Notes under the pieces: generated by a model | The model's database searches: none | What the model was told of the DNA's origin: nothing | The model's input: the letters and a program-made list of their open reading frames with translations, nothing else | Source of the DNA: Spiroplasma floricola 23-6 | GTDB taxonomy: Bacteria; Bacillota_I; Bacilli_A; Mycoplasmatales; Mycoplasmataceae | Length of the DNA stretch: 64,000 nucleotides | Assembly (NCBI RefSeq): GCF_002813555.1 | Contig: NZ_CP025057.1 | Coordinates: forward strand, 248,001-312,000 | Reading direction: 5' to 3' | Shown here: positions 46,325 through 56,314 of the stretch, piece after piece | Numbering within the stretch: position 1 is the stretch's first letter | Layout of the letters: every line of letters starts with the position of its first letter | Made by a program: the position numbers and the translations under genes

Positions 46325-47720
46325 ATTTCCAAAAAATTTTCTATGAGGAGCATCAACTAGTGCTTATCAAGTAGAAGGAGCTATTAATCAAGGTGGAAAA
46401 GTTCCATCAATAATGGATAGATTCGATGAACGAGAATCTTATCCTAAAGGAATAACAGGTTTCAAAGTTGCATCTGATCATTATAATCATTGAAAAGAAG
46501 ATGTAGCAATGATGGCTGAAATGGGGTTTAAATCTTATAGATTTTCAATTTCATGGCCAAGAATAATTAAAAATACTAAAGGAGATATTAATAAAGAAGG
46601 TATTAAATTTTACAGTGATTTAATAGATGAACTATTAAAAAATAAAATTGAGCCTGTTGTAACTATGTTACATTTTGATACACCTGATTTCATAGAAGAA
46701 ATTGGAGGCTTAGACAGTCATAATTTTTCAAAATTATTTGAACATTATTCAAAAGTTTTATTTGAAAATTTTGGTTCAAGAGTTAAGTGATGATTAACAA
46801 TTAATGAACTAAATATGTTTGCTTTAGCTGGACAAATTATTGGAGTTATTTCAGAAAAATCAAAAGCTACTAAATGACAAATTATGCATAATTTAAATGT
46901 AGCTCAAGCAAGAGCAATTAGATTGTGTAGAAAAATGTTACCTGAAGTAAAAATAGGACCTGCTCCAAATATATCTTCAGTATATCCTGCATCAAGTAAA
47001 CCTGAAGATTATCAAGCAAAACTAAATTTTGATCAAATAAGAAATTGAGTTTTCTTAGATATAGTTTGCAGAGGAGAATATAGTAACTGATTTAAAAACT
47101 TCTTAAAATCTATTAATCAAGAAATTGAAATAACAAATGAAGAAAAAGAAATATTAAAAAACTCAAAACCAGATTTTATTGCTTTCAATTATTACTCAAC
47201 TATGACAGTAGCTGATGTAACTGTAGAAGAATATAAAAAATCATTAGAAAGTAAATCAGATCAACAAATGGGAATGATAATTCCTGGTGTTGGAAAAGCA
47301 GTTAAAAATCCAAATCTAGATAAAACTCAATTTGGATGAGAAATTGATCCTTTAGGATTTAAAAATACATTAAAAGATGTTTGAGATAGATATCAACTAC
47401 CTATTATGATTACTGAAAATGGAATTGGTTCAAAAGATGTTTTAACAAATGATGAAAAAATTCACGATGATTATAGAATTGAATATTATCAAAAACATAT
47501 TTCATCAATGGCAAGTGCAATTAATGATGGAGTAGAAATGATTGGATATATGCCATGAAGTGCAATTGATTTAGTTTCAACTCATGAAGGAATTTCAAAG
47601 CGTTATGGATTTGTTTATGTAAATAGAGATGAGTTTGATGAAAAAGATATGAAAAGAATTAGAAAAGATAGTTTCTTTTGATATCAAGAGTTAATTAAAA
47701 ATAATGGAGAAAATATATAA
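46317..47720 (+). CDS. 6-phospho-beta-glucosidase (GH1), intact
   Basis: 467 residues, full GH1 length. It cleaves phosphorylated beta-glucosides after PTS import. Start motif FPKNFLWGASTSAYQVEGA, acid/base Glu164 in TINELN and nucleophile Glu367 in ITENGIG are present, with the C-terminal SKRYGFVYVNRD that selects 6-phospho sugars. It overlaps the kinase frame by 8 nt and the next glucosidase by one base (TAATG). GAGGAG lies 10 nt before ATG 46317. It is the only unbroken gene of the beta-glucoside operon. Confidence 0.94.
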
Positions 47721-49174
47721 TGAGCAAAAAAATAGAATTTCCAAAAGATTTTCTTTGAGGAGGAGCTACAGCTGCAACTCAAATAGAAGGAGCATATGAT
47801 GTTGATGGAAAATCTCTTTCTATACTTGAAATGATTCCCTTCATAGAATTAGAAGATAGAAAAGATCTTTCTAAAACTCGAAACTTAACTACTCAAGATT
47901 TTCTAGATTCCATAGAAAATAAAAAGGGTTTACACTACCCAAAAAGATTTGGTAATGATTTTTATCATAGATATAAATAAGATATTAAATTATTTAAAGA
48001 AGCTGGTTTAAAAATATTTAGAATGTCAATTGCATGAACTAGAATTTTTCCAAATGGAGATGAAAAGGAAGCTAACAAAAAAGGTTTAGAGTTTTATAGA
48101 AATGTATTTGAAGAGTGCAAAAAAAATGGTTTAGAAGTTATGGTTACAATGAATCATTTTGATACACCATTTCCAATAATTCAAAAATATAATGGATGAA
48201 AAAATAGAGAAGTAATTGATATGTACTTTAAATATGCAAAAGTTATAATTGATGAATTTAATCAATATGTAAAATATTGATTACCTTTTAATGAAATTAA
48301 TTTTGGTGTGCTTTTCTCAGCATTGGGTTTAGAAGGAGAAGTTGCTCCAAAAAGTTTAAGGGAAAGAATTGCTTCCAGTTATCAAGAATTACATCATCAA
48401 TTTATCGCTCAAGCTAAAGTTGTTGAATACTCTAAAAAATTCAAAAATATCCAAATTGGATGCATGGTTGCTGATGCAACAACATATCCATTAGATTGTA
48501 ATCCCATAAATGTTTTGGAAAATCAAAGAAAAGAACAAATGAAAAAATTCTTCTACTATGATGTAATGATTAAAGGAGAATATCCAAGTTATTCAAAAAG
48601 AATTTTTAAAGAAATGGGAGTAGAAATTAAAATGCAAGAAGGAGACTTAGAACTTTTAAAAAATAATCCTGTAGAATTTATTACATTTAGTTACTATATG
48701 TCATCAACAATAGCAAAACAAGAAGGTGAAATGACAGAAGGAAACTTAATGAAAATGGGAAAAAATCCTTTTTTACGAGCAACTGAATGAGGGTGACAAA
48801 TTGATCCATTAGGATTAAGATATGTTTTAAATCAGTTATGAGATAGATATCATGTTCCATTATTTATTTCAGAAAATGGAATTGGTGTTTTAGAAAAACT
48901 AAATGAGAATAAAACTGTTGAAGATGATTATAGAATAGAGTATTTAGCTGAGCATTTTGAACAAATGAATGAAGCTATCAAAGATGGAGTTAATTTATTT
49001 GGTTATACTATGTGAACTCCAATTGATGTTGTTTCTGCAGGTTCAAATGAGATGTCAAAGCGCTATGGAATGATTTTTGTTGATTATGATGACTATCATA
49101 AAGGTAGTGGAGATAGATTTTTGAAGAAATCATATCATTGATTTAAAAAGTTCAGAGATACAAATGAAATTTAA
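47720..49174 (+). pseudogene. second 6-phospho-beta-glucosidase (GH1), premature stop
   Basis: 485 codons in one frame with TAA at 47978 (codon 87), in the place of the Glu of HRYKEDIKLFKEAG, a segment conserved in GH1 proteins; GAA to TAA by one G-to-T change explains it. The rest is intact: FNEINFG (acid/base Glu), ISENGIG (nucleophile), SKRYGMIFVDYDD. Downstream in-frame ATGs exist but would lose the first beta strand, so function is likely lost. Starts ATG 47720 within the upstream stop. Residues 50-80 (SILEMIPFIELEDRKDLSKT) are longer than in the first copy. Confidence 0.88.
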
Positions 49175-49177
49175 AAT

Positions 49178-49212
49178 AATAAAAAAATTACTTTTTTAAA
49201 GTGATTTTTTTA
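49178..49212 (+). terminator. terminator after the beta-glucoside operon
   Basis: AAATTAC / GTGATTT stem around TTTTTTAAA with a T7 tail. Confidence 0.65.
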
Positions 49213-49241
49213 TTGCTAAAATTATATTAGTGAGGAAATTT

Positions 49242-50345
49242 ATGAAAAGAAAAATTGGAATATCAATCTATCCTGAGCAATCAACTTTTGAAAAAGACAA
49301 ACAATATTTGGATTTAGCCAAAAAATTAGGATATGAAGTAGTTTTTACAAGTTTATTACATTTTGTAGGACAAAAAGATGATAAGAAAAAAGCAGAAATG
49401 GTTTTAAAAAGCGTTAAATATGCAAAAGAAATTGGTTTTTATACAATAATGGATGTTGAATATAAATCAATGGAATTAATAGCAATTAATGTCAATGATA
49501 TAGCAAAATGTAAGCAATATGGAATTGATTGTTTAAGATTAGATTCTCCTAGTTTACCCTTTGAAATAGCAAATATTACGCATAATAAATTTGATATAGA
49601 TATTCAACTAAACATGTCAAATAATGATAGTTTAATTGATAATGTTATGGACTTTAAACCAATCAGAGAAAGACTTAGTGGATGTCATAACTTTTATCCT
49701 TTAGAATATACTGCATTACCTTTTGAATATTTTAAGCAAGCAAATCAAAAATATTTAAAACATAATCTTTCAACAGCAGCTTTTGTGGGAAGTCACTTTG
49801 GACTAATGACAACAGCTGTTGATTGAAAAGAATTACCTACTTTAGAAGAACAAAGAAATCTTTCTATATCTGAACAAGCAAAAATTTTGTTTTATACTAA
49901 TGAAATAAATCTTGTTTTAATTGGAAATGCATACGCAACAAGTGAGGAATTAGAAGAACTTGCAAGTATTGACAGATACGAGATAACTTTAAATGTAAAA
50001 CCACTTTATAAATTAAGTAAAGTTGAAAAAGATATTTTAAAATTTAATCATTTTAGAAGAGGAGATATTACAGAATATTTTGTGAGATCAACTTTTTCAA
50101 GAGTTGAATTTAAAAATGAATCTATTGAAGTAAAAAATACAAAAAAAACTTATAATAGAGGAGATGTTGTCATTATAAATAATAATGATGCGAAATATAA
50201 GGGTGAATGTCATATTATTCTAAAAGATAATTTTGAAGATAAACAAGAAAAATATAATTGAATAGGTACTATTAAAGATAGTGAAAAAAGATTAATTGAC
50301 TTTATTGGTCCATGAAATCATTTCAGATTTGGAATAGAGGAATAA
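49242..50345 (+). CDS. MupG/DUF871-family TIM-barrel hydrolase
   Basis: 367 residues. DUF871 proteins include MupG, which splits 6-phospho-MurNAc-GlcNAc. Family marks: IGISIYPEQ at the N-terminus, EVVFTSLLHF, DVEYKSMELI, DCLRLDSPS and a C-terminal cyclophilin-like domain (HFRRGDITEYFVRS; GPWNHFRFGIEE). GAGG lies before ATG 49242; the GTG at 49230 falls in the ribosome site. It follows the beta-glucoside operon terminator and precedes an EIICB PTS. In a wall-less organism the substrate would be peptidoglycan fragments from other bacteria or a related phospho-disaccharide; this is inference. Confidence 0.85.
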
Positions 50346-50347
50346 AT

Positions 50348-50611
50348 ATGTTATTAGCAGGTTTAAGTACTGGAACTTTTTGAACATTATTTGGTTTTGG
50401 AATATTGGGATTATTATTAGGAATATGTTCAACTATTTTCTTTGTAGTTTTTAAAAGAAATAAGAAATTAGAAAAAGAATCATTTAAGGTAGTTTCTACA
50501 AAATTTAAGATATTTAGATTTTGACAATATTATGGAATTTTTACACTAGCATTAGTTGGTTATTTAATGGCTTTAATATTTTTAGGTATTTGTCTTGGAG
50601 AAATTATTTAA
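50348..50611 (+). CDS. small two-helix membrane protein
   Basis: 87 residues with hydrophobic spans at about 12-34 and 63-85 and a basic cytoplasmic loop between (FKRNKKLEKESFKVV). It starts 2 nt after the MupG-like stop, so it is translated with it. No family recognised. A role in membrane attachment of the hydrolase or PTS is speculative. The ribosome site is GAGGAATAA at the end of the upstream gene. Confidence 0.6.
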
Positions 50612-50667
50612 TATAAAAATATTTTTATAGTGCATAAGAATAATATTTTTTCAAATTTCATACTAAA

Positions 50668-50704
50668 AAATGGAAAATTTCTTTACTTTTCCATTTTTTT
50701 TTTG
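50668..50704. promoter_or_regulatory. inverted repeat: terminator and candidate RpiR operator, copy 2
   Basis: ATGGAAAATTTCTTTACTTTTCCAT-type repeat (50670-50693) with a T run behind, so it can end the 50348 gene. Its half sites match the repeat at 42683 in front of the other PTS gene. Confidence 0.6.
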
Positions 50705-50742
50705 TAAAATTTTCTTAGAAATTAATAGAAAGGAAATAGAAT

Positions 50743-52500
50743 ATGAAAGATAAAAGTATACATTTAACTAATGAAAAAAAGTTAAAGACGAAAAAAGTTA
50801 AAGATGAGAATAACTCTGGAAGTTGAAACAAATTTTTAACAATGCTTCAAGAATTGGGAAAAGTTTTGCAATTTCCAATTGCTGTTTTACCTTTTGCAGC
50901 TATTCTAAATAGATTTGGTGCTTTAGGTATTGGATATTCAACAGATGCTGCTGGAAATATTACTAATCAAGTAGGTTATTGAATATCATTGATTATTCAA
51001 AAACCAGGATCAATTCCATTTGATAATTTACCAATGTTATTTGCAATTGGTTGTGCATTTGGACTTGCAAAAGATCATAGAGGTGAAGTAGCATTAGTTG
51101 CAGTGATTTTTTACTTATCAGTTTCTGCTCTTACTGGAGAAGGAACTTTACCAAATATGATTTATGGAAAAACTTTAACATTTACAGATAAAGATGGAAT
51201 AGAATGATCTAAACTACTTTATGTTAAAGTGATGCAAGATAAAGATGTTATTAAAGGAGGAACTTATGTATTAAGTACAGGAGTTCTTGGAGGGATTGTA
51301 ACAGGTTGTCTCTCAGCATATTTTTATAATAGGTTAAAAGAAATTAAACTTCCAACCGCTTTATCATTCTTTGGAGGTCGTAGATTTGTTCCAATGGTTG
51401 CTTTAGCAGCATCTATTCCAACAGCATTTGCTTTTGCAATTATTTGACCTTGAATTCAATTAGGATTAATTAGTTTTGGAACAGCTGTTGCTAATCCAGA
51501 CAATCCAGCTGTTGCTATTCCAGGAACAACAGCTTATGCAGTATTAAATAGATTATTGCTTCCATTTGGTTTACATCAAATTATGAATACATTCTTCTGA
51601 TTCCAAATGCCAGTAACTGGAAATGTTGTATCACCTGGATTTGGTTCAAATCCAGTTATTGGTAGTGAAACAATAACAGTAATGGGAGATATAAATGCTT
51701 TTTCTAAAGGAATAAGTACATCAGGGTTATTCCAATCAGGATTCTTCCCAATTATGATGGGTGGATTGCCAATGGCAGCTGTTGCTATGATTATGACATC
51801 TGATAAAGCTAATAGAAAAGAAATAGCTGGATTCCTTGGAGGAGTTGCTGGAGTTTCATTCTTATCAGGAATTACAGAACCATTAGAATTCTCATTTGTA
51901 TTTATTGCACCTGTATTATTGGGAATTCATGCAGGATTAACAGGAATATTTATGGCAATAACATCAGCAATGAAAGTTCAAATAGGATTTGGATTTAGTG
52001 CAGGATTTATTGATTATGCGGCTTCTCTACCTCAATCTTGAGCATTAGCTAATGCTCGTGACTCAATTATTTCAAATCCATTATGAGTACTTGTATTAAC
52101 CGCAGGAGCAGGAGCTACTTATTACTTTGTATTCTACTTTACAATAAAAGGTATGAATCTAAGTACACCAGGTAGAAATGTTGAAGTTGCTTCAAATAAT
52201 CAAGTAAATACAGCTAGCAAATTATCAACTATAAAAGAAAATTCATCAAAAACTGATAAATATGAAGTTATGGCAGAAAAAATAGTACAAGCAATTGGAA
52301 AAGAAAACTTTGTAAGTATTGACAATTGTGCAACTAGATTAAGACTTATACTAAAAGATAACAATAAAATTGATGATGCTCTTATAAAATCAGCAGGAAC
52401 ATATGGAATTAAACGATTAGGAAATGAAAGTTTACAAATTGTTATTGGACCAGATGTTGAACATGTTGCTAATTCTGTAAGAAAAATCGTTGAAAAATAG
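50743..52500 (+). CDS. PTS EIICB, glucose/N-acetyl-hexosamine type
   Basis: 585 residues. A charged N-terminal tail of about 35 residues precedes the permease (LQELGKVLQFPIAVLPFAAI; LPMLFAIGCAFGLAKDHRGE; GFLGG...GITEPLEFSFVFIAP), then a short linker and an EIIB domain with the phosphorylated Cys529 in DNCATRLRL. It imports and phosphorylates glucose, GlcNAc or MurNAc, fed by a separate EIIA. The neighbouring MupG-like gene favours an amino sugar, but the sequence cannot decide. AAAGGAAAT lies before ATG 50743. Monocistronic, with a strong terminator behind. Confidence 0.93.
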
Positions 52501-52510
52501 TTTAAAATCT

Positions 52511-52540
52511 AAAAAGAAATGATTTCATTTCTTTTTATTT
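52511..52540 (+). terminator. terminator after the EIICB gene
   Basis: AAAAAGAAATGA-TT-TCATTTCTTTTT hairpin with T-rich tail. Confidence 0.85.
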
Positions 52541-52553
52541 TTGGAGGCATTTT

Positions 52554-52763
52554 ATGGCATTTAATTTTGATAAAGATACTGATTGAATATTCACTTTTTG
52601 TAAAAACTGTTGAGATTTTAAAAAATTTGTATTTTCTAAACCTATAAATTTTGAAACAAGAGACTCTTATAAAGGTATTTGCACTAATTGTAAAAAAGAT
52701 CAAAGAATAAATTTAAAAGAAGCAAGGGATTATTATGATCATTTAAATGATCATAATAATTAG
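52554..52763 (+). CDS. small cysteine-pair protein (zinc-ribbon-like)
   Basis: 69 residues with two CxxC knuckles: FCKNCWDF (residues 15-18) and ICTNCKKD (about 44-47), spacing suited to a zinc ribbon. No membrane segment. GGAGG precedes ATG 52554. Its last codons (YYDHLNDHNN) overlap a perfect 26-bp palindrome. The next gene begins 9 nt after the stop. Function unknown; small zinc ribbons often bind nucleic acid or ribosomes. Confidence 0.7.
52732..52757. repeat. perfect 26-bp palindrome at the end of the zinc-ribbon gene
   Basis: ATTATGATCATTT joined to AAATGATCATAAT with no loop, containing two TGATCA sites. Either a coding accident, a transcript hairpin or a protein site. Confidence 0.8.
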
Positions 52764-52771
52764 TTAATATT

Positions 52772-53449
52772 ATGAATAAATTTCCTTGATGAGTAATACT
52801 TATAGTTATTGTTGTTCTCTTGATACTTTATTTTATTATTCCTTGAAATAAAATTAAAAAGAAAAGAAAAGAAAAATCAGATTTGATAAATGAACCAAAA
52901 GAGTATATAGATTCTGAAATTGATAAAAAAATAACAGAAGCAAAGGAAAATCCAAATAATAAACCTATGTTAGGTATTTATAATTGATTTGGTAAAAAAG
53001 AAGCCTTAAGATTAAAAACTATTGTTTATGTTCAACCAGAAGAGGATAGTTGTGAATTGTGTAGACCTTTTGAAAATCAAATACTTTCACTTGAAGAGTA
53101 TGATAATCAATATATTACAATGAAAGAAGCTATCTCTAAAGGTTATCATCATATAGGATGTAAGCATATTGATCTTGATTATTTTACTGGAACTACAAAA
53201 ATTCCAGAGAAAAAGTTTAGTGAAAAAGAGCAAATTGAAAAACACAAGATAGTTTTAGGACTTTATAAATTAGAAAATGAGATAAGAAATTTAAAATATG
53301 AATATGATAATGTTAAATCTTCAGAAGAGCTAAATTCAAAAATAAGTCAAAAGTCTGATGAAATTGATGAATATTGTAAAAATAACAAAATTAATAGAAA
53401 TCTGGAAAGAGAAAATCCAAGTATCACTGATCTTGAAAAATTCAGATAA
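52772..53449 (+). CDS. membrane-anchored protein with a Cys/His cluster
   Basis: 225 residues. One transmembrane segment at residues 5-26 (PWWVILIVIVVLLILYFIIP) then a basic stretch. Around residues 90-135 lies SCELCRPFENQILSLEEY ... GYHHIGCKHIDLDYF, with CxxC and CKHxD spaced as in the metal cluster of phage MuF/minor-capsid-type domains (C..C....G...S ... HP.C.H). The remainder is a helical Lys/Glu tail. Whether it is a MuF-like toxin/processing domain is an open guess. No convincing ribosome site precedes ATG 52772, so it may be coupled to the previous gene. Confidence 0.6.
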
Positions 53450-53489
53450 AAAAACCTCATAAGAATAAGTTATTCTTATGAGGTTTTTT
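53449..53489. terminator. strong bidirectional terminator
   Basis: 19-bp stem AAAAAACCTCATAAGAATA / TATTCTTATGAGGTTTTTT with an AGT loop between convergent genes. Confidence 0.92.
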
Positions 53490-54861
53490 AAGTTAAAATT
53501 TCATCAATATCAGATTGTTTAATAGAATTTAAATTATTAGTATCTTTTACTATTTTTCCTTCTCTAAAATATATTAGTCTAGTGCAAATTTTTTTAATAA
53601 TTTCTAAATCATGATCAATTATAAATACTATTTTAAAATTTTTACTCATTTCTATTACTTTATTTAATAATTTCTTTTTTCAAGCATTATCTAAAAAATT
53701 AAATGTTTCATCTAAAATTAAAACATCTGTTTGCATAAATTCAATTAACATAAATTTAAATCTTTGTTTTTGTTCTTCAGATAATTTGGAATAACTAGTT
53801 TTTTTATAGTTTATAAGTTTATATTCTTTCAATAACTCTTCTAAACTAATATTCTTTATTGTTTTAGATAAACTTGTAAATAATTCAACTATATTTAAAA
53901 GCGAGACGTTTACAAAATCACTTTTTTGTTTTAAAATTGTATAACTGTATTCTTTATCTAAATGAATCGCTTTTTTTGATTTATAAGTATTTGAAAGTAA
54001 CTCCAAAAAAGAGGTCTTTCATGAATCATTTGCTCCCATTATCGCAATTATTTCATTTTCATTTATTTCCAAATTCTCGATTTTTAAAGTGAAATTATCA
54101 GATATATTTTTATTTACATTTATTTTCATACTATTTTTTCCTTCTTTAATTTTTCATATTGTTAAAAGCAATATTATAATAAAGTAATTCATTGCTAGTG
54201 CAACTCAAAAAAAGTTATTAATACTATTCATAATAGATATATTTAATATTGGAATTAAAGATATTATAATTAACAAAGCATTATTTTCTATTTGCATTAT
54301 AGGTCCAACAGTTAATTGTGCTATAATCGCCAAATATATCAATAAACTACTTGTTAGAAATATAACAATATCTTTATATTTATGAAAAAATCTAAAGCAT
54401 ATAAATAAAATTGTAACTAACAAAAATAAATAAGTTATAGAAACAAATAGACTATCATTTATTAGATTTAAACACCCATATCTAGAGATGCTAGTACTAT
54501 AAGCACTCATAACTCAGATAAAATTAATTAATATATTGACAAAAGAAATAATAAAACCATTTAAAAGATAAGAAAAAATAATTTTATTTGATTTAACATT
54601 CAAACTAATAAAATGATTTCAAAGACCACTCTTATAGTCCTTATACAAATATAGGATATAGAAAAGTAAAATAATAGTATTTCCTATACTTAAATAGTTA
54701 ATTCTAATTATTAAAGTTATTTCACTAACATCTAATCAACTATTACTAATTAAATTACCAATATCTATAAAGATTCATCCATAGCTAAAAAATGCAGCAA
54801 TAAGATATACATATCATAATTTTATAGATCTCTTATAATTAAATGAAACTATTTTAAACAT
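53488..54861 (-). CDS. ABC transporter: permease and degenerate ATPase in one open frame
   Basis: 457 codons on the reverse strand. Codons 1-240 (ATG 54861, ribosome site AGGAGAT) hold six hydrophobic segments of an ABC-2-like permease. The same frame runs, with no stop, into an ATPase domain whose own possible start is ATG 54129, 8 nt behind AAGGA, so either one fused protein or both a fused and a separate ATPase are made. The ATPase has Walker A GANDSWKTS, where the Gly before Lys is Trp (TGA, one base from GGA), a signature LSEEQ and Walker B DVLILDETFNFLD, and an IIDHD H-loop. It may be poorly active. Substrate unknown. Confidence 0.7.
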
Positions 54862-54966
54862 AAATATCTCCTTTTTTATATAATACTCTCATAAAACATA
54901 ATATAAGTTTTCTAAAAATTTCATAAATATTTTTTAAAAAACTTAGTATTTTTCAAAAAACTATAG

Positions 54967-54972
54967 TATAAT
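54967..54972 (+). promoter_or_regulatory. -10 box of the infC operon
   Basis: TATAAT about 150 nt before infC, preceding the structured leader. No perfect -35. Confidence 0.6.
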
Positions 54973-54979
54973 AATTAAG

Positions 54980-55105
54980 GTTTAAAGAAAGAAGCGCACA
55001 GCTCACCGTAATTTTTAAAGAAACGGTAAAACTTATTTATTATTCGTATATACAATAAATAAATTTTAAGTGTGCTCCTAATCTTTTAACGGCACACTTT
55101 TTATT
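54980..55105 (+). promoter_or_regulatory. infC-rpmI-rplT leader with attenuator (L20/IF3 leader-like)
   Basis: Several stems: ACCGT/ACGGT (55005-55027), TTATTTATT/AATAAATAA (about 55035-55063) and a terminator AAGTGTGC (55068-55075)/GCACACTT (55092-55099) with five T. GCGCAC at 54994-54999 can pair with GTGTGC of the terminator (one G-U), an antiterminator. Low-GC bacteria control this operon through L20 or by a related leader; this structure fits such autoregulation. Confidence 0.65.
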
Positions 55106-55116
55106 TTGGAGGACAA

Positions 55117-55647
55117 ATGGCAGACAATAGAAATATAAAAACAGATTTTGTTAATAGAGAAATTAGAGCAAAACAAGTTTTAATTATCAATGATGATGGT
55201 ACAAAGAACGGACCACTAAATAAGTTTGAAGCTTTAAAGTTAGCAGAAGAAGCAGGTTTAGATCTATTTCAAGTGGGTATGCAAGATAACTCAACAGCTA
55301 TAGCTAAAATACTTGATTATGGAAAATATAAATACGAACAAAAACGTAAACAAAAAGAAAATAAAAAAAATCAAGTAAAAGTTGAAAACAAAGAAATTCG
55401 TTTAACTGTTGGAATTGGTGAACACGATATGGATACAAAAGCTCGAAAAGCTAGAGAATTCTTATTAGCAGGAGATAGAGTTAAAATTTCATTAAAATTT
55501 AAAGGTAGAGAAATTACTTTTCAAGAATTTGGAAAAGAAACACTAGATAAGTTTTTTGCAAAAATAGAAGATGTTGCAAAAATTGAAAAAGAAGCCAAAC
55601 TAAATACAAGATTCTTAGATATGTATGTAGTGCCAAAAAAGGGTTAA
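55117..55647 (+). CDS. infC: translation initiation factor IF-3
   Basis: 176 residues. IF-3 binds the 30S subunit and checks start codons. N-domain [20 protein letters not shown] and C-domain signature ([35 protein letters not shown]) are typical. The start here is ATG 55117 with GGAGG 5 nt upstream; many bacteria use AUU, so this copy lacks the AUU-based self-control and depends on the leader. It heads the infC-rpmI-rplT operon. Confidence 0.97.
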   Translation: MADNRNIKTDFVNREIRAKQVLIINDDGTKNGPLNKFEALKLAEEAGLDLFQVGMQDNSTAIAKILDYGKYKYEQKRKQKENKKNQVKVENKEIRLTVGIGEHDMDTKARKAREFLLAGDRVKISLKFKGREITFQEFGKETLDKFFAKIEDVAKIEKEAKLNTRFLDMYVVPKKG

Positions 55648-55666
55648 TTATAGGAGGAGAGAATTT

Positions 55667-55861
55667 ATGCCAAAAATGAAGACAAAAAGCTCTTTAGCAA
55701 AAAGAGTTAAAAAAACTGGTGCAGGTAAATTAAAAAGAGGTAAAGCTTATAGATCTCACTTAGCACAAAATAAATCAACAAAACAAAAAAGACATCTTAA
55801 AAAAGCAACTTTCGTCTCAGCTGGAGATATGAAACGTCTAAAAGGATTATTACAAAACTAA
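55667..55861 (+). CDS. rpmI: ribosomal protein bL35
   Basis: 64 residues. Typical basic sequence [20 protein letters not shown] with the [20 protein letters not shown] core. AGGAGG lies 10 nt before ATG 55667. It is a late-assembling protein of the large subunit and sits between infC and rplT as in most bacteria. Confidence 0.97.
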   Translation: MPKMKTKSSLAKRVKKTGAGKLKRGKAYRSHLAQNKSTKQKRHLKKATFVSAGDMKRLKGLLQN

Positions 55862-55880
55862 AAGTAGGAGGTAGAACAAT

Positions 55881-56246
55881 ATGGCAAGAGTAAAATTTGG
55901 TAAAGTAACTAGAGCAAGAAGAAAACGTTGAATTAAAAGAGCAAAAGGTTACTATGGAACAAAAAAAGCAAACTATAAAAAGGCTCATGAACAAGTTGTA
56001 CGTTCTATGGCTTATGCTTTTGTTGGACGTAAACTTAAAAAACGTGATTTTAGAAAGTTATGAATTATTCGTATAAACGCAGCTGTTAGACCATTAGGAT
56101 TAAGTTATTCAAAATTCATGAATGGTTTAAAAATAGCAGGAATTGATATTAACAGAAAAATGTTATCTGAATTAGCAATTCATGAACCAAAACAATTTGA
56201 AGCAATTGTAACTTCATCTAAAAAAGCTTTAGAATCTAAAAAATAA
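55881..56246 (+). CDS. rplT: ribosomal protein bL20
   Basis: 121 residues. [20 protein letters not shown], the motif [13 protein letters not shown] and [20 protein letters not shown] are complete. It is an early assembly protein of 23S rRNA and, in low-GC bacteria, the repressor of this operon by binding the leader RNA. The ribosome site is AGGAGG. Trp codons are TGA. It ends the operon; a terminator follows. Confidence 0.97.
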
Positions 56247-56249
56247 TAC

Positions 56250-56277
56250 AAATGAGTTATAAGCTCATTTTTTTATT
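56250..56277 (+). terminator. terminator after rplT
   Basis: AAATGAG-TTATAAG-CTCATTT hairpin with T7 tail. Confidence 0.8.
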
Positions 56278-56314
56278 TGTGATAAAATGTTGTTATATTT
56301 GTAAGAGGTAAATT

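Noticed and set aside
32100-47980. Recoding of TAA/TAG as sense codons because several genes have them in frame
   Set aside because: All intact genes end in TAA or TAG, and the in-frame stops cluster in one catabolic region beside an IS-split regulator; mutation is the simpler reading.
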